NCBI GenBank assembly: GCA_943787575.1
Contig: CALSMY010000005.1
Coordinates: 119,704 to 183,703 of the forward strand
Source: an uncultured Opitutales bacterium
GTDB lineage: Bacteria; Verrucomicrobiota; Verrucomicrobiia; Opitutales; Seribacteraceae
Direction of reading: 5' to 3'
Length of the DNA: 64,000 bases
Within the stretch, counting starts at the first letter, position 1. Each line of letters begins with the position of its first letter. The translations under genes and the position numbers were made by a program. The notes under the pieces were generated by a model. That model did no database searches. It worked only from the letters and a program-made list of their open reading frames with translations, and was not told the origin of the DNA. Below, piece after piece: positions 42,420 through 50,646 of the stretch.

Positions 42420-43129
42420 TCGATCACCAGCTTGTATCCAACGCCACGGACCGTTTTGATCATTTCTCCTTTATCACCGAGCTTACCCCGTAAACGGCCG
42501 ACATGGTTATCAACTGTGCGGGTCTCAATGTCGGAGTCATAATTCCAAACATTAACCAGTAGGTTTTCCCGGCTCTGTACCCGACCGATCCTTTCCATCA
42601 TTAAGTGTAATAACCTGAATTCGGTATGGGTAAGGTCGACCAATTCATCATGAATGAAAACTTCGTGGCTTTCCGGATCAAGAACAATGCCTCCGCCTTC
42701 GAGTTTCCCGGTCATCGCGAGTTTTTTCTTGAGCGTCCTTGCTAAAATTGCTTTGGCTCGGGCGACTAGCTCTCGGTTGTCGAAAGGCTTGGTCAGGTAA
42801 TCATCTGCCCCTCTTTCAAACCCCTTCACCCTTTCATCTGCATCACTGCGGGCAGTAAGAAAAAGGATGGGTATGTCTTTTAACTGTGAGTCTACTTTGA
42901 GCATGCTGCAAAGGCGTAACCCATCCAATTCGGGCATCATCACATCAAGGATAATAAGGTCGGGTTGAAAGTCTCTTGCCCGCCCAATTGCTTCCAAAGG
43001 GTTTGAAAGGGAGTTTGTTGTGAACCCCTCTTTCTGAAGTTGAAATTCTATCAGTTCACAAAGATCCGGTTCATCATCGATAACAAAGACTGAATACTGG
43101 TGGGAGGGGAAAGTGGATGATTCACTCAT
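42416..43129 (-). CDS. phoB: Phosphate-regulon response regulator PhoB
   Basis: 237 residues. The receiver domain has acidic pocket VFVIDDEPDLCELIEF, phospho-acceptor Asp62 ([13 protein letters not shown]), LFLTARSDADERVKGFERGA and DDYLTKPF. The OmpR-type winged-helix domain has LTHTEFRLLHLMMERIGR, TRTVDNHVGRLRGKLG and IKTVRGVGYKLV. Phosphorylated PhoB binds phased 11-bp repeats and activates Pi-scavenging genes. A matching repeat pair lies about 50 bases upstream of its own start, which suggests autoregulation. It is the intact member of two phoB-like genes in this cluster. Confidence 0.94.
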   Translation of the reverse strand: MSESSTFPSHQYSVFVIDDEPDLCELIEFQLQKEGFTTNSLSNPLEAIGRARDFQPDLIILDVMMPELDGLRLCSMLKVDSQLKDIPILFLTARSDADERVKGFERGADDYLTKPFDNRELVARAKAILARTLKKKLAMTGKLEGGGIVLDPESHEVFIHDELVDLTHTEFRLLHLMMERIGRVQSRENLLVNVWNYDSDIETRTVDNHVGRLRGKLGDKGEMIKTVRGVGYKLVID

Positions 43130-43177
43130 GGCATAAACTGGGGGAATAGTTATTGATCCTTATACTCTACACCCTAA

Positions 43178-43195
43178 ATGTAACAACTTTGCGCC
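43178..43195 (-). promoter_or_regulatory. Candidate Pho box upstream of phoB
   Basis: On the coding strand GGCGCAA (complement 43189-43195), four bases, then GTTACAT (complement 43178-43184): an 11-base repeat spacing, about 50 bases before the phoB start. The same pair recurs upstream of pstC. Confidence 0.65.
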
Positions 43196-43387
43196 AAGCA
43201 TCGAAAAGTTGTGTTATTTTATAATTTCCTGAAATTTTGAATAAATGAGTCAAAAAACAGACTAAAATTGAATTCTCGATTTGTTGCGTTCTTGTTGCAC
43301 GGATTTATTCAAATACGGGAAGCAGTAGCGTAGATTAAACTTGTTCATATCGGACAGTTTGTTTGTTTCAGTTACCCAATTAAAAAG

Positions 43388-43419
43388 CTGCATCTCCAAT
43401 CGGGATGCAGTTTTTTTTT
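43388..43419 (+). terminator. Strong intrinsic terminator, plus-strand U-tract
   Basis: Arms CTGCATC (43388-43394) and GATGCAG (43404-43410), extendable by an inner CC/GG pair, are followed on the plus strand by nine T residues. On the minus strand the flank is CTTTTTAATT, so it can also end the plcP transcript. The rest of the 312-base gap 43130-43441 holds the phoB promoter and Pho box, and possibly a small plus-strand RNA. Confidence 0.75.
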
Positions 43420-43441
43420 GCACCCCTAAATTGATCGATTT

Positions 43442-44305
43442 CTAAGCAACTGCTTTAAAGGGAGAGTGTGAAAAATTCTGTTCCGAATTCCGACAAGAAC
43501 TGATTGATTGGTTTAAGTTTTCAACCGCTTGGGCAGACCTAAGTTCTTTAACAAAACTTGAGTAACTCAAAAGTTCCAGCTTTCCATCCATTTGCTCAAC
43601 GATACAGGTGTTTGATTCTACCCAGTCTCCACTGTTTAGGTAGCGGACATCTCCAATCATGCGGTCAGAGGCGACATGGATATGACCGCAAATCATTCCC
43701 TGGCATTGAAATTTCTTGGCCATTTCAGCAAGGCTTTCCTCATACCTTTGTACATGGTTTACGGCCCCCTTTACCTTAGCCTTTGCCCATGCACTCAGGG
43801 AAAAAGGTTTTTTGCCTCTTAGTTTGCGTAACCGATTGTAGACGCGGTTAAATCGTATGAGGTTGTCATACCCGATAGAACCTATTTTTGCGATCCACTT
43901 GCGTTTCGTTGAAAATGTATCAAAGCAGTCTCCATGAAGAACCAAGTATTTTCGATCAAGGCCTTGAAAAATGTAACGTTCACAGATGCTTATTTTTTCG
44001 AAAGCAAAGGGTAGAATGTTGCTAATGAAATCATCATGATTGCCACGCAGGTAAATCACTTTGGTTTTCCGCTTTTCAACCATTTTTAAAATGAGGCGTA
44101 TGCAGCGGGTGTGTTCTTTTTTCCAACCTCCCCCTCGTTTTAAAGCCCAACCATCAATAAAATCTCCATTGAGTACAAGTGCTTTGCAACGAACATGAGC
44201 AAGAAAGTGATTGAGCTTTTTTATTCCCGTTTCCCGCATCCCAAGATGAGTATCGGAAAGGAAGATCGTTCTGTATTCGAGCTTGGTCTTATTTTGACGA
44301 TTCAT
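43442..44305 (-). CDS. plcP: PlcP-like metallophosphoesterase (phospholipid remodelling)
   Basis: 287 residues of the calcineurin-like phosphoesterase fold. Metal ligands are visible in order: FLSDTHLGMRE (Asp18, His20), LNGDFIDGW (Asp48), YLRGNHDDF (Asn89, His90), LHGDCFDTF and MICGHIHVASDRMI. The closing segment RYLNSGDWVESNTCIVEQMDG is characteristic of the PlcP group. PlcP is a phospholipase C that, under Pi starvation, degrades phosphatidyl lipids to diacylglycerol, which a partner glycosyltransferase turns into glycolipid. It is related to UDP-diacylglucosamine hydrolases, the main alternative. Overlap by ATGA with the glycosyltransferase, and a Pho box ahead of the pair, support the lipid role. 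Confidence 0.82.
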   Translation of the reverse strand: MNRQNKTKLEYRTIFLSDTHLGMRETGIKKLNHFLAHVRCKALVLNGDFIDGWALKRGGGWKKEHTRCIRLILKMVEKRKTKVIYLRGNHDDFISNILPFAFEKISICERYIFQGLDRKYLVLHGDCFDTFSTKRKWIAKIGSIGYDNLIRFNRVYNRLRKLRGKKPFSLSAWAKAKVKGAVNHVQRYEESLAEMAKKFQCQGMICGHIHVASDRMIGDVRYLNSGDWVESNTCIVEQMDGKLELLSYSSFVKELRSAQAVENLNQSISSCRNSEQNFSHSPFKAVA

Positions 44306-45510
44306 GCGGGTGCTCTTACATATTCGGTTGGTGAATTTTGTGGTCGAGAAAAACTTGGAGTCTCCATCGATGTCTCAACCAAGTCTCGATGAAACTTTGC
44401 CACGATTTTTTTCCAGTCTGCACATTTTGTGGATTCGCGGGCATTTCGGGACATAATTGCTTGGTTTATCCCTGAAAGCCCAAGTGCCTCATTTAAGTTT
44501 TGATAGAGTGAGCGCTCATCACCAAGGGTTGAAAGAAATCCATTTTTAGCATGTTCGATATATTCAGAAGGGGCAGCGTAGTCGTAGGCTAAGACAGGAA
44601 GACCCGAGGTAAGTGCCTCGGTAACCACATTTCCAAAAGTTTCAGTTGTACTGGGAAATACAAAAAGATCGGCAGAAGCATAGTGCTTTGAAAGTACGAG
44701 TTTATTAAGGCAGCCCGTAAAAATAATGCTTGGAAATTTACGGGATAGTTTTTCCTTTTCGGGCCCGTCTCCCACAATTATACCCACCTTTGCTTTTCCT
44801 TGCTCAATCATTTGTTCGAATAACTTGCAGGCAAGTTCGAGGTTCTTTTCAGCTGCAACCCTTGATACACATAAGAGTACTCGGTCTAACTCACCAGCTC
44901 CCCATTGTTTTCGAAGTAAGTCGGATCGTCTTTGTGGGGTAAAAAGTGCCCGGTCTACACCACGGCTTAGCATTCTTACATTTTCATATCCCTTTTTTTC
45001 CAGTTCTTCAATTATCCAGTCGGTAGGTGCGAAGGTAGCAAGGGTGCGGTTGTGAAACCAACGGAGGTAAGAATCGACAATTGGTTTAAGGAAAGAAATC
45101 TTGTAGTGCCTTAAATATAGGTCGAAATTTGTATGAAAACCGGAAACTACCGGAATGCCCATTTTATTGGCAACTCGCAGGGCTGAAAATCCCGCCGGCC
45201 CTTCGGTTGCGAGATAGATCACATCCGGACGTTGGGCTTCCCACCTCGCTCTCAATAACTTGGAGCAGGGTAGTCCAAACCTGAGTTGGGGGTAGTTGGG
45301 GATAGGGCGGGCCGGTAAATCCACTTCGCTCCATGGATCATCATCTTTTCCGGTGGATTCCCGTGCGGGTCGAAGCACTTCGACTTGCGAACCCTGCTCA
45401 CATAACCCTCGAGCTAAGTGGGCTAGGGTGAAGGACACTCCATTGACTTCCGGAGGAAAGGTCTCGGTGAGTAAGCAGATTCTTAAAGCCTTACGAATTC
45501 CATCTTTCAT
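44302..45510 (-). CDS. agt: GT4 glycosyltransferase, Agt/SqdX-like, diacylglycerol glycosylation
   Basis: 402 residues, cytoplasmic face of the membrane. GT-B fold with N-terminal LLTETFPPEVNGVSFTLAHLARGL, central LLCVSRVAAEKNLELACKLF, VGIIVGDGPEKEKL and the donor-site motif FVFPSTTETFGNVVTEALTS with the two family glutamates. It resembles SqdX and the Agt transferases that use nucleotide sugar to glycosylate diacylglycerol, making phosphorus-free lipids. Pairing with a PlcP-like gene, overlap of the two frames and a Pho box 43-60 bases upstream make lipid remodelling the best reading. The sugar (glucose, glucuronate or other) cannot be read from the sequence. Confidence 0.8.
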   Translation of the reverse strand: MKDGIRKALRICLLTETFPPEVNGVSFTLAHLARGLCEQGSQVEVLRPARESTGKDDDPWSEVDLPARPIPNYPQLRFGLPCSKLLRARWEAQRPDVIYLATEGPAGFSALRVANKMGIPVVSGFHTNFDLYLRHYKISFLKPIVDSYLRWFHNRTLATFAPTDWIIEELEKKGYENVRMLSRGVDRALFTPQRRSDLLRKQWGAGELDRVLLCVSRVAAEKNLELACKLFEQMIEQGKAKVGIIVGDGPEKEKLSRKFPSIIFTGCLNKLVLSKHYASADLFVFPSTTETFGNVVTEALTSGLPVLAYDYAAPSEYIEHAKNGFLSTLGDERSLYQNLNEALGLSGINQAIMSRNARESTKCADWKKIVAKFHRDLVETSMETPSFSRPQNSPTEYVRAPA

Positions 45511-45552
45511 AATACAAATTTAACGTTATCTCTTATCGATTTTTCATCTTAG

Positions 45553-45570
45553 AGGTAACAATTCCGCACC
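45553..45570 (-). promoter_or_regulatory. Candidate Pho box upstream of agt-plcP
   Basis: Coding-strand units GGTGCGG (complement 45564-45570) and GTTACCT (complement 45553-45559) are 11 bases apart, placed 43-60 bases before the glycosyltransferase start and immediately after the pstS terminator. It is less perfect than the phoB and pstC boxes but has the same spacing and order. Confidence 0.55.
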
Positions 45571-45602
45571 AAAAAAAGGGCCGCCTCCGAAGAGGCGACC
45601 CT
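45571..45602 (-). terminator. Rho-independent terminator of pstS
   Basis: On the minus strand GGGTCGCCTC, loop TTCG, GAGGCGGCCC (45578-45601) is followed by seven T residues (45571-45577). It is a textbook stable hairpin with one mismatch. It separates pstS from the agt-plcP operon. Confidence 0.9.
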
Positions 45603-45629
45603 TGTATAAAACAAACAAACTTGACCGTA

Positions 45630-46448
45630 CTACTTGACTGGCACAAAGCCGGTGCTTGCTACGATCTTTTGACCAGGTGCGGTCAAGGCGAAGTCCAAGA
45701 ACTTCTTGGCTGCACCAGTCGGTGCACCGTTGGTGAAGCAGTTTAACCCGCGGGCCAACTTGTAGGAACCATCATTGGCGGTTGTTGCGGATGGAAGAAC
45801 GCCATCTACCGCAATCACCTTGATTCCCTTGGCACCAACATAGGCCAATCCAACATAACCAATGCCGTTAGGATTATTGGCTACTTCGGTAGCGATTTGC
45901 TCGTTACCAGCCATCTTCTGTGTGGCGGAACCGTAGTCACGCTTGGCCATAGCAAACTTTTGGAAGAATGCATAGGTTCCGGAGGATGTGTTACGGGTAT
46001 ACCCGGAGATACCTCCGCTTTTTCCTCCCACTGCACTCCAGTTGGTTACATCACCGGTGAAGATACGCTCGATGTCTTTGAGGGACAGCTTGGATAGTGG
46101 GTTGGATGCGTTAACGATCACGGCCACGGCGTCGTTAGCAACCACAGTCTTGACCAAGCGTACGCCATTGGAACCAGCTGCTGCCTTTTCCTTACCTTTG
46201 AGCTCGCGGCTGGACATTCCGATGTGGGCAGTACCGTCAATAATGGCGGCAATACCGGTGGAAGATCCTTCCGCTGCGATTTCAAACTTGGAGCCGGGGT
46301 TCTTGTTTTCATAAGCTTCCGCAATTTTGGGGATCATTTTCGCACCCAGGGTATCGGAACCCTTGATTACGAGCTTATCCTGAGCAAAGCCGGGAAGAGC
46401 GATGGCGAGTGCCGCAGTGGCAATCGAAAGTATTTTCGTGTATTTCAT
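45630..46448 (-). CDS. pstS: Periplasmic phosphate-binding protein PstS
   Basis: 272 residues with a cleavable signal peptide (ILSIATAALAIALPGFAQ). Phosphate-binding loops are clear: VIKGSDTLGAKMIPKIAEAY, AAEGSSTGIAAIIDGTAHIGMSSREL and GYTRNTSSGTYAFFQKF. It captures Pi and hands it to PstC/PstA. It is separated from pstCAB by the agt-plcP and phoBR genes, but all run in the same direction. It follows the first porin gene by 45 bases; no separate Pho box is visible in that gap, so the two may share a transcript. A strong terminator follows, allowing high pstS expression. Confidence 0.95.
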   Translation of the reverse strand: MKYTKILSIATAALAIALPGFAQDKLVIKGSDTLGAKMIPKIAEAYENKNPGSKFEIAAEGSSTGIAAIIDGTAHIGMSSRELKGKEKAAAGSNGVRLVKTVVANDAVAVIVNASNPLSKLSLKDIERIFTGDVTNWSAVGGKSGGISGYTRNTSSGTYAFFQKFAMAKRDYGSATQKMAGNEQIATEVANNPNGIGYVGLAYVGAKGIKVIAVDGVLPSATTANDGSYKLARGLNCFTNGAPTGAAKKFLDFALTAPGQKIVASTGFVPVK

Positions 46449-46493
46449 TTAATATAATTATTTTGATTTATGTTCGGTGGTTAAATTCAGTGT

Positions 46494-47636
46494 TTAGAAA
46501 AGGAATTGAACGCGGGCACGGAAACCGTCCGCGTTCTGCAGTCCTTAGCTTCCGTCTTCGTCGAGTTCATTCATTTCATACCCAAGCATGAATTTTGCAT
46601 CGTGTCCGTTGAAGAGGTAATTTACTCCACATAGTGTTGCTCCAACTATCAACCTCTGTTAAAATCTCTGACGAATATTTGCTCTGCGACGATTTTCACT
46701 CCTAATTACCGTTATCATTTTCAACTTTAGAATATCTGTATACGAAGTTCCCAAGATCCATGCAGGTGCATTACTTGAGTAGCATAAGATGCCTTGTATT
46801 GAGTATCCGTCAGTGCTCGTGGTTCATCACCGGATAACATCTACCAGTCATGTACTCAGCTTCTAAGATTAAATGGCTCCAAGCCAACTTCCGAAAATAT
46901 TGTAAGCAGTAATATCGTCAGCTGTAGAATAGATTTCCACCGCTCTTCATCTGCACTCCATTACACCAGCAGCACACCGAAGAGTATCTGATATCACTGT
47001 CGTAGTTGCGTAAGCTAAGCTGCCGATAGTAGGATAACTCATTTCCGTCATAACCGATACTCACCGGCTTTAAGGCTCACATCCTTAGAGTTATGGTTTT
47101 GCCCGGAGTTAACTACTGCCAAGATCGTAAGAAAACCTGAATCCGCTAAGTCACCTTTTGCAAAAATACCAGTATGCCGTGCGTTAAATTTGAAGCTGTT
47201 CAGCAAACTGACGATTTACTGCAGAGCGTTCAATCGCTTTGAGCTTTGATGAAGAAGTAGTTTCTTCTAGCCAAAAGGAACTTTTTTCTGTCCAAGTATC
47301 GATACTGAAAGCTGTCTGATGTTGTACCAAACAGATGCACCATCAATGAAAACTGTGCTATCCTGATTTGGAGAAGCAGCGAAATCCATTACACATCACC
47401 ACCCCAATTGTCACCCATGCTTTGGCATGACCACCTAAGAAGAGACGTCGGAAATAAAAATGATTTCGATCTTCTTCAGCTACTTCATCTGATTCGATTC
47501 CGTCCCATTGTCCTTGGATACGACCGGAGAATTTGAGTTCGGTGACTTTCTTGCTTTTGGGTTTAACTTGAGCATCGCCAGTAAAGGCAAAGCCTGCAGC
47601 CAAGACGGCACATAGGGTATAACTAAGAGTTTTCAT
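46494..47636 (-). pseudogene. OprP/OprO-like phosphate porin, heavily frameshifted
   Basis: Homologous end to end with the porin at 33188-34316: signal peptide, QVKPKSKKVTELKFSGRIQG, DRNHFYFRRLFLGGHAK, a GQKKVPFG block, AIERSAVNRQFAE, FNARHTGIFAKGDLADSG and VNSGQNHNSKD, and the C-terminal VQFLF. These blocks fall in different frames, with shifts about every 50-150 bases between 46600 and 47420. Conservation of codons between shifts, and the high density, look like poor consensus quality more than natural decay, although real pseudogenisation is possible. It is the first gene of the minus-strand phosphate cluster, with Pho-box units about 90-130 bases upstream. Confidence 0.7.
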
Positions 47637-47723
47637 ATGATTTGAGGTTTAGATTCAGTTAGTTTTTGTTTTGGATTAAATGTGCCCAAGGGTTTGAGCA
47701 CGACCCAAGGATAGGGGATGTTT

Positions 47724-47763
47724 GCACCGAAATTCCCAGTACTTTGTAACTTTTTTGCAACGA
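47724..47763 (-). promoter_or_regulatory. Candidate Pho box in the porin-arsR divergent region
   Basis: Coding-strand (minus) units GTTGCAA (complement 47757-47763), GTTACAA (47746-47752), CTGGGAA (47735-47741, weak) and GGTGCAA (47724-47730) start at exact 11-base steps. The box is upstream of the porin and also within 75-110 bases of the divergent arsR start at 47835. Confidence 0.65.
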
Positions 47764-47834
47764 AGCGGTGTGCCGTAAACAACTTCATTGCCTTGTCTGT
47801 TTGAGTATTTTATGTTTAGCTCATCTGACTAAAT

Positions 47835-48215
47835 ATGACGACTCCTGATCATCTCTTTAAAGCCCTGTCCGACCGCAACCGCTTTCGGGTGGTTGCGGCT
47901 CTATTGCAGAGCAAAGAGCTTTGTGCCTGCCAAATCCATGAGTGGCTTGGGGTAACCGGTGCCACCGCATCCAAACACATGGGCATCCTCGTCGCATCCG
48001 GATTGGTGCTCAGTCGAAAGGATGGGCGTTGGGTACATTACCGGATCAATCGAAGGATAGCTAATCTCCGCTCCTCTTATGAATTGGATCCTCGCAATCA
48101 GGTGAAGGCAGACAGGAGACTGCTGGAGGATCTGAAGAAGCTTAATTCTGTGACCGCCTGTCCGCCGGTCGAGCTGCGTAAGCGCCAGCGGGAAGCTGCC
48201 TCGACCTGTTGCTAA
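47835..48215 (+). CDS. arsR: ArsR-family metalloregulator
   Basis: 126 residues with the winged helix-turn-helix of ArsR/SmtB repressors: DHLFKALSDRNRFRVVAAL, then ELCACQIHEWLGVTGATASKH with the arsenite-type cysteines Cys30 and Cys32 in the ELCxC motif, and GLVLSRKDGRWVHYRI in the wing. A C-terminal CC pair (125-126) may add thiol ligands. Such repressors leave DNA when As(III) or Sb(III) binds. An imperfect inverted repeat (GTCTGTTTGAG at 47797, CTCATCTGAC at 47822) just before the start could be its operator. It heads the operon with arsC, aqpS and chrA. Confidence 0.9.
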   Translation: MTTPDHLFKALSDRNRFRVVAALLQSKELCACQIHEWLGVTGATASKHMGILVASGLVLSRKDGRWVHYRINRRIANLRSSYELDPRNQVKADRRLLEDLKKLNSVTACPPVELRKRQREAASTCC

Positions 48216-48245
48216 CCACTCTTTTCAAAAACCTTATCAAAAACT

Positions 48246-48695
48246 ATGAATGAGAAATTAAAATTACTTTTCCTGTGCACGGGCAACTCCTGCCGTAGTC
48301 AAATGGCCGAGGGGTGGACCCGTCACCTTAAGGGCGATCAAATCGAAGCCTACTCTGCGGGGATTGAGACGCACGGGCTTAACCCGCATATGGTTACGGT
48401 GATGGCGGAAGCGGGGGTGGATGTCAAATCGCAGAAGTCCGAAAACATTCGGGACTTTGCCGATACCCAGCTCGATGTGGTGGTCACGGTATGCGGGCAT
48501 GCCCATGAGACCTGTCCCGTATTTCCAGCCAACTGCAAGGTAGTGCATGTGGGTTTTTCTGATCCTCCCAAGATGGCAAAGGAACTTGCAGAAAGTGGAG
48601 CCTCAGAGGAAGAACAGCTGGAGTGCTACCGCAAGGTGCGCGACGAGATCAGGGCATTTGTGGAAACCCTTCCAGGGTCTCTGGACAACCAGTAA
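48246..48695 (+). CDS. arsC: Arsenate reductase, low-molecular-weight phosphatase type
   Basis: 149 residues, cytoplasmic. The P-loop FLCTGNSCRSQMAEGW has nucleophile Cys11 and Arg17; the redox pair is Cys83 and Cys90 in VVVTVCGHAHETCPVF; the catalytic aspartate is in FSDPPKM. This is the thioredoxin-coupled class found in Gram-positives and many marine bacteria, reducing arsenate to arsenite. It lies 30 bases after arsR and 17 before aqpS, whose start has an AAAGGAG ribosome site. Product arsenite would leave through the aquaglyceroporin. Confidence 0.94.
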   Translation: MNEKLKLLFLCTGNSCRSQMAEGWTRHLKGDQIEAYSAGIETHGLNPHMVTVMAEAGVDVKSQKSENIRDFADTQLDVVVTVCGHAHETCPVFPANCKVVHVGFSDPPKMAKELAESGASEEEQLECYRKVRDEIRAFVETLPGSLDNQ

Positions 48696-48712
48696 AGGAG
48701 AGGCATTAAAAT

Positions 48713-49381
48713 ATGAGTGAGACAGAACCAGTCAATCAACCCAAACCTGCCCAATATATCGCAGAATTTCTAGGCACTGCCTTTCTTTTTTGTGCCGTGG
48801 TTGGATCGGGTATTATGGGTGCGGAGTTAAGCATGGGAAATGATGCGATTGCCCTGCTCGGAAATACCTTCGCCACCGTCTTTGCCCTCTATTTTTTGAT
48901 TACGGTGTTTATGGAGCACAGCACCCATTTTAACCCGGCGGTTTCGTTGGTGATGCGTTTGCGTGGGGAAATCTCCTCCGCCACCCTGATTAAATTCTCG
49001 GTTCTACAAATTGGGGGAGCCATCCTTGGAGTCATCCTAGCCAACTACATTTTTGGAATCGAACCTATCCAATTCTCCGACAAAGACCGCTCGGGTACCT
49101 TCAAGTTTGTCAGCGAGATCTTTGCCACTTTTGGGTTGGTTCTGGTCATCCTTCTTTCCTCGAAAGAGAAAGTTGCCATGACGGTGGCAGCATACATTGG
49201 GGGAGCTTACTGGTTTACCTCATCCACCTCCTTTGCCAATCCCGCAGGAACCATAGGCCGGTCCTTTTCCAACACCTTTGCAGGAATATCTCCAAGCGAT
49301 ATTCTACATTTTTGCATCGCTCAGGTAATCGGAGCCATTCTTGCTTACACTCTGCATAAGAATTTTTTCGAAAATCGGTAA
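48713..49381 (+). CDS. aqpS: Aquaglyceroporin (AqpS-like arsenite channel)
   Basis: 222 residues of the MIP family with six membrane spans. The two NPA half-helices are HFNPAVSLVMR (Asn74) and FANPAGTIGRSFSNTFAGI (Asn176), with the selectivity arginine at 183. Placed directly after arsC with no ArsB or Acr3 pump in the operon, it matches the arrangement in Sinorhizobium where AqpS lets arsenite diffuse out down its gradient. Glycerol or water transport is the general family function, so the arsenite role is from context. The stop codon is immediately followed by the chrA start. Confidence 0.88.
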   Translation: MSETEPVNQPKPAQYIAEFLGTAFLFCAVVGSGIMGAELSMGNDAIALLGNTFATVFALYFLITVFMEHSTHFNPAVSLVMRLRGEISSATLIKFSVLQIGGAILGVILANYIFGIEPIQFSDKDRSGTFKFVSEIFATFGLVLVILLSSKEKVAMTVAAYIGGAYWFTSSTSFANPAGTIGRSFSNTFAGISPSDILHFCIAQVIGAILAYTLHKNFFENR

Positions 49382-50611
49382 ATGCCCGCATCGGATACAA
49401 AGTTGGGAAAGGGTGAGGATTCCTTTTCCCGGGGGAAGTATTTAAAGGATGTATTTCTTTGTTCCCTCGTTGCCTTTGGTGGACCAGAGGCACACTTGGG
49501 GGTGTTTCTTGAACGTTTGGTCCAAAAGAAAAAATACCTCACCGAAAAAGCCCTGCTTGAATGGATGGCCCTGTGCAGTTTTCTTCCCGGGCCTACCAGT
49601 ACGCAGGTAATTACTGCGATTGGACTGGAGCGGGGTGGTCGTAGCCTCGCCTTGCTCACCCTCTTAGTCTGGGCTCTGCCAGTAATCCTGTTTATGAGTG
49701 CGTTATCGATGCTTCCGGCAATGCTGGGTCAGGAGGGACTGCCGCAGTGGTTAGGCTTCCTTATCCCTTTGGCGGCTGCGTTTGTGGGTTGGGCGGCCTG
49801 GTCGCTCGGACGCAAAGTAACCACCGATCTTTTAACCTTTGGATTATGGGCTCATGGACTTGCGGTGGTGATGTTGGCAGAAAGCCCATGGTCTATTCCG
49901 CTCGCATTTGTTGCCGGGGGTGGATTGTCCGTTTTTCTGGATCGAGAAACTAAACCTACCGAACAATCTTTTTCGATTCGATTATCAACCCCTTGGGTAG
50001 TGCTCGGGTTATTTATCGGATTTCTTTACCTCGGAGTCATTGGGTCCGTTTACTCTGGAGATTCTCTCTTTCAAACCTTTGAGCGGTTTTACCGATATGG
50101 GTATTTGGTCTTTGGCGGGGGGCAGGTTGTGGTTCCGCTAATGCAGGGCGAACTGGTTCAATCGGCCAAGCTGATGAGCCAGGATGAATTCCTTGCCGGT
50201 TTCGGTTTGGTTCAGGCATTGCCCGGACCGATGTTTTCTTTTGCGGCTTATGCCGGTGGATTGTGTGAGCAGGGTGGTGGTTGGATCCGCCAGTTTTGTG
50301 GGGCAATGATTGGTGGATGGGCGATATTCCTACCCGGTACATTACTCTTATTTTTTGTCTATCCCTTCTGGGGGAAATTAAAATCATACCCATGGGCGGC
50401 GAAAGCCCAGCGGGGAGTGAATGCAGTGGCAGGTGGATTGGTTGCCGGTGTCCTCGTGCAGATCCTGATGAATATGAATTGGGCTCGGGAGAATGCAGTG
50501 GCCTTTGTTCTAACCCTTGGTCTGCTAATGGGCAGGAAAGTGCCCGCTCCTTTTATTGTGGTCGTGGTCGGAGTGCTCTATGGGGTCGTTCTCTATTTCG
50601 CAGCCAAATAA
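49382..50611 (+). CDS. chrA: Chromate transporter ChrA (two-domain)
   Basis: 409 residues, membrane protein with two homologous halves. The first half carries SLVAFGGPEAHLGVFLERLV and FLPGPTSTQVITAIGLERGG; the second carries YGYLVFGGGQVVVPLMQGELV and LVQALPGPMFSFAAYAGG. These are the GGP/GPT-type signatures of long-chain CHR exporters. ChrA pumps chromate, and homologues are often found in metal and arsenic operons without proven chromate activity. The start codon abuts the aqpS stop, so it is the last gene of the ars-like operon. A different oxyanion as substrate is possible. Confidence 0.9.
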   Translation: MPASDTKLGKGEDSFSRGKYLKDVFLCSLVAFGGPEAHLGVFLERLVQKKKYLTEKALLEWMALCSFLPGPTSTQVITAIGLERGGRSLALLTLLVWALPVILFMSALSMLPAMLGQEGLPQWLGFLIPLAAAFVGWAAWSLGRKVTTDLLTFGLWAHGLAVVMLAESPWSIPLAFVAGGGLSVFLDRETKPTEQSFSIRLSTPWVVLGLFIGFLYLGVIGSVYSGDSLFQTFERFYRYGYLVFGGGQVVVPLMQGELVQSAKLMSQDEFLAGFGLVQALPGPMFSFAAYAGGLCEQGGGWIRQFCGAMIGGWAIFLPGTLLLFFVYPFWGKLKSYPWAAKAQRGVNAVAGGLVAGVLVQILMNMNWARENAVAFVLTLGLLMGRKVPAPFIVVVVGVLYGVVLYFAAK

Positions 50612-50646
50612 TCTGATTGCCTAAAACTAGCTCAAAGGAGCAGAGT

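Noticed and set aside
47797..47831. Inverted repeat before arsR as a firm operator
   Set aside because: The arms GTCTGTTTGAG and CTCATCTGAC match only imperfectly and the spacing is not typical enough to list it as a feature. It is mentioned only as a possibility in the arsR entry.
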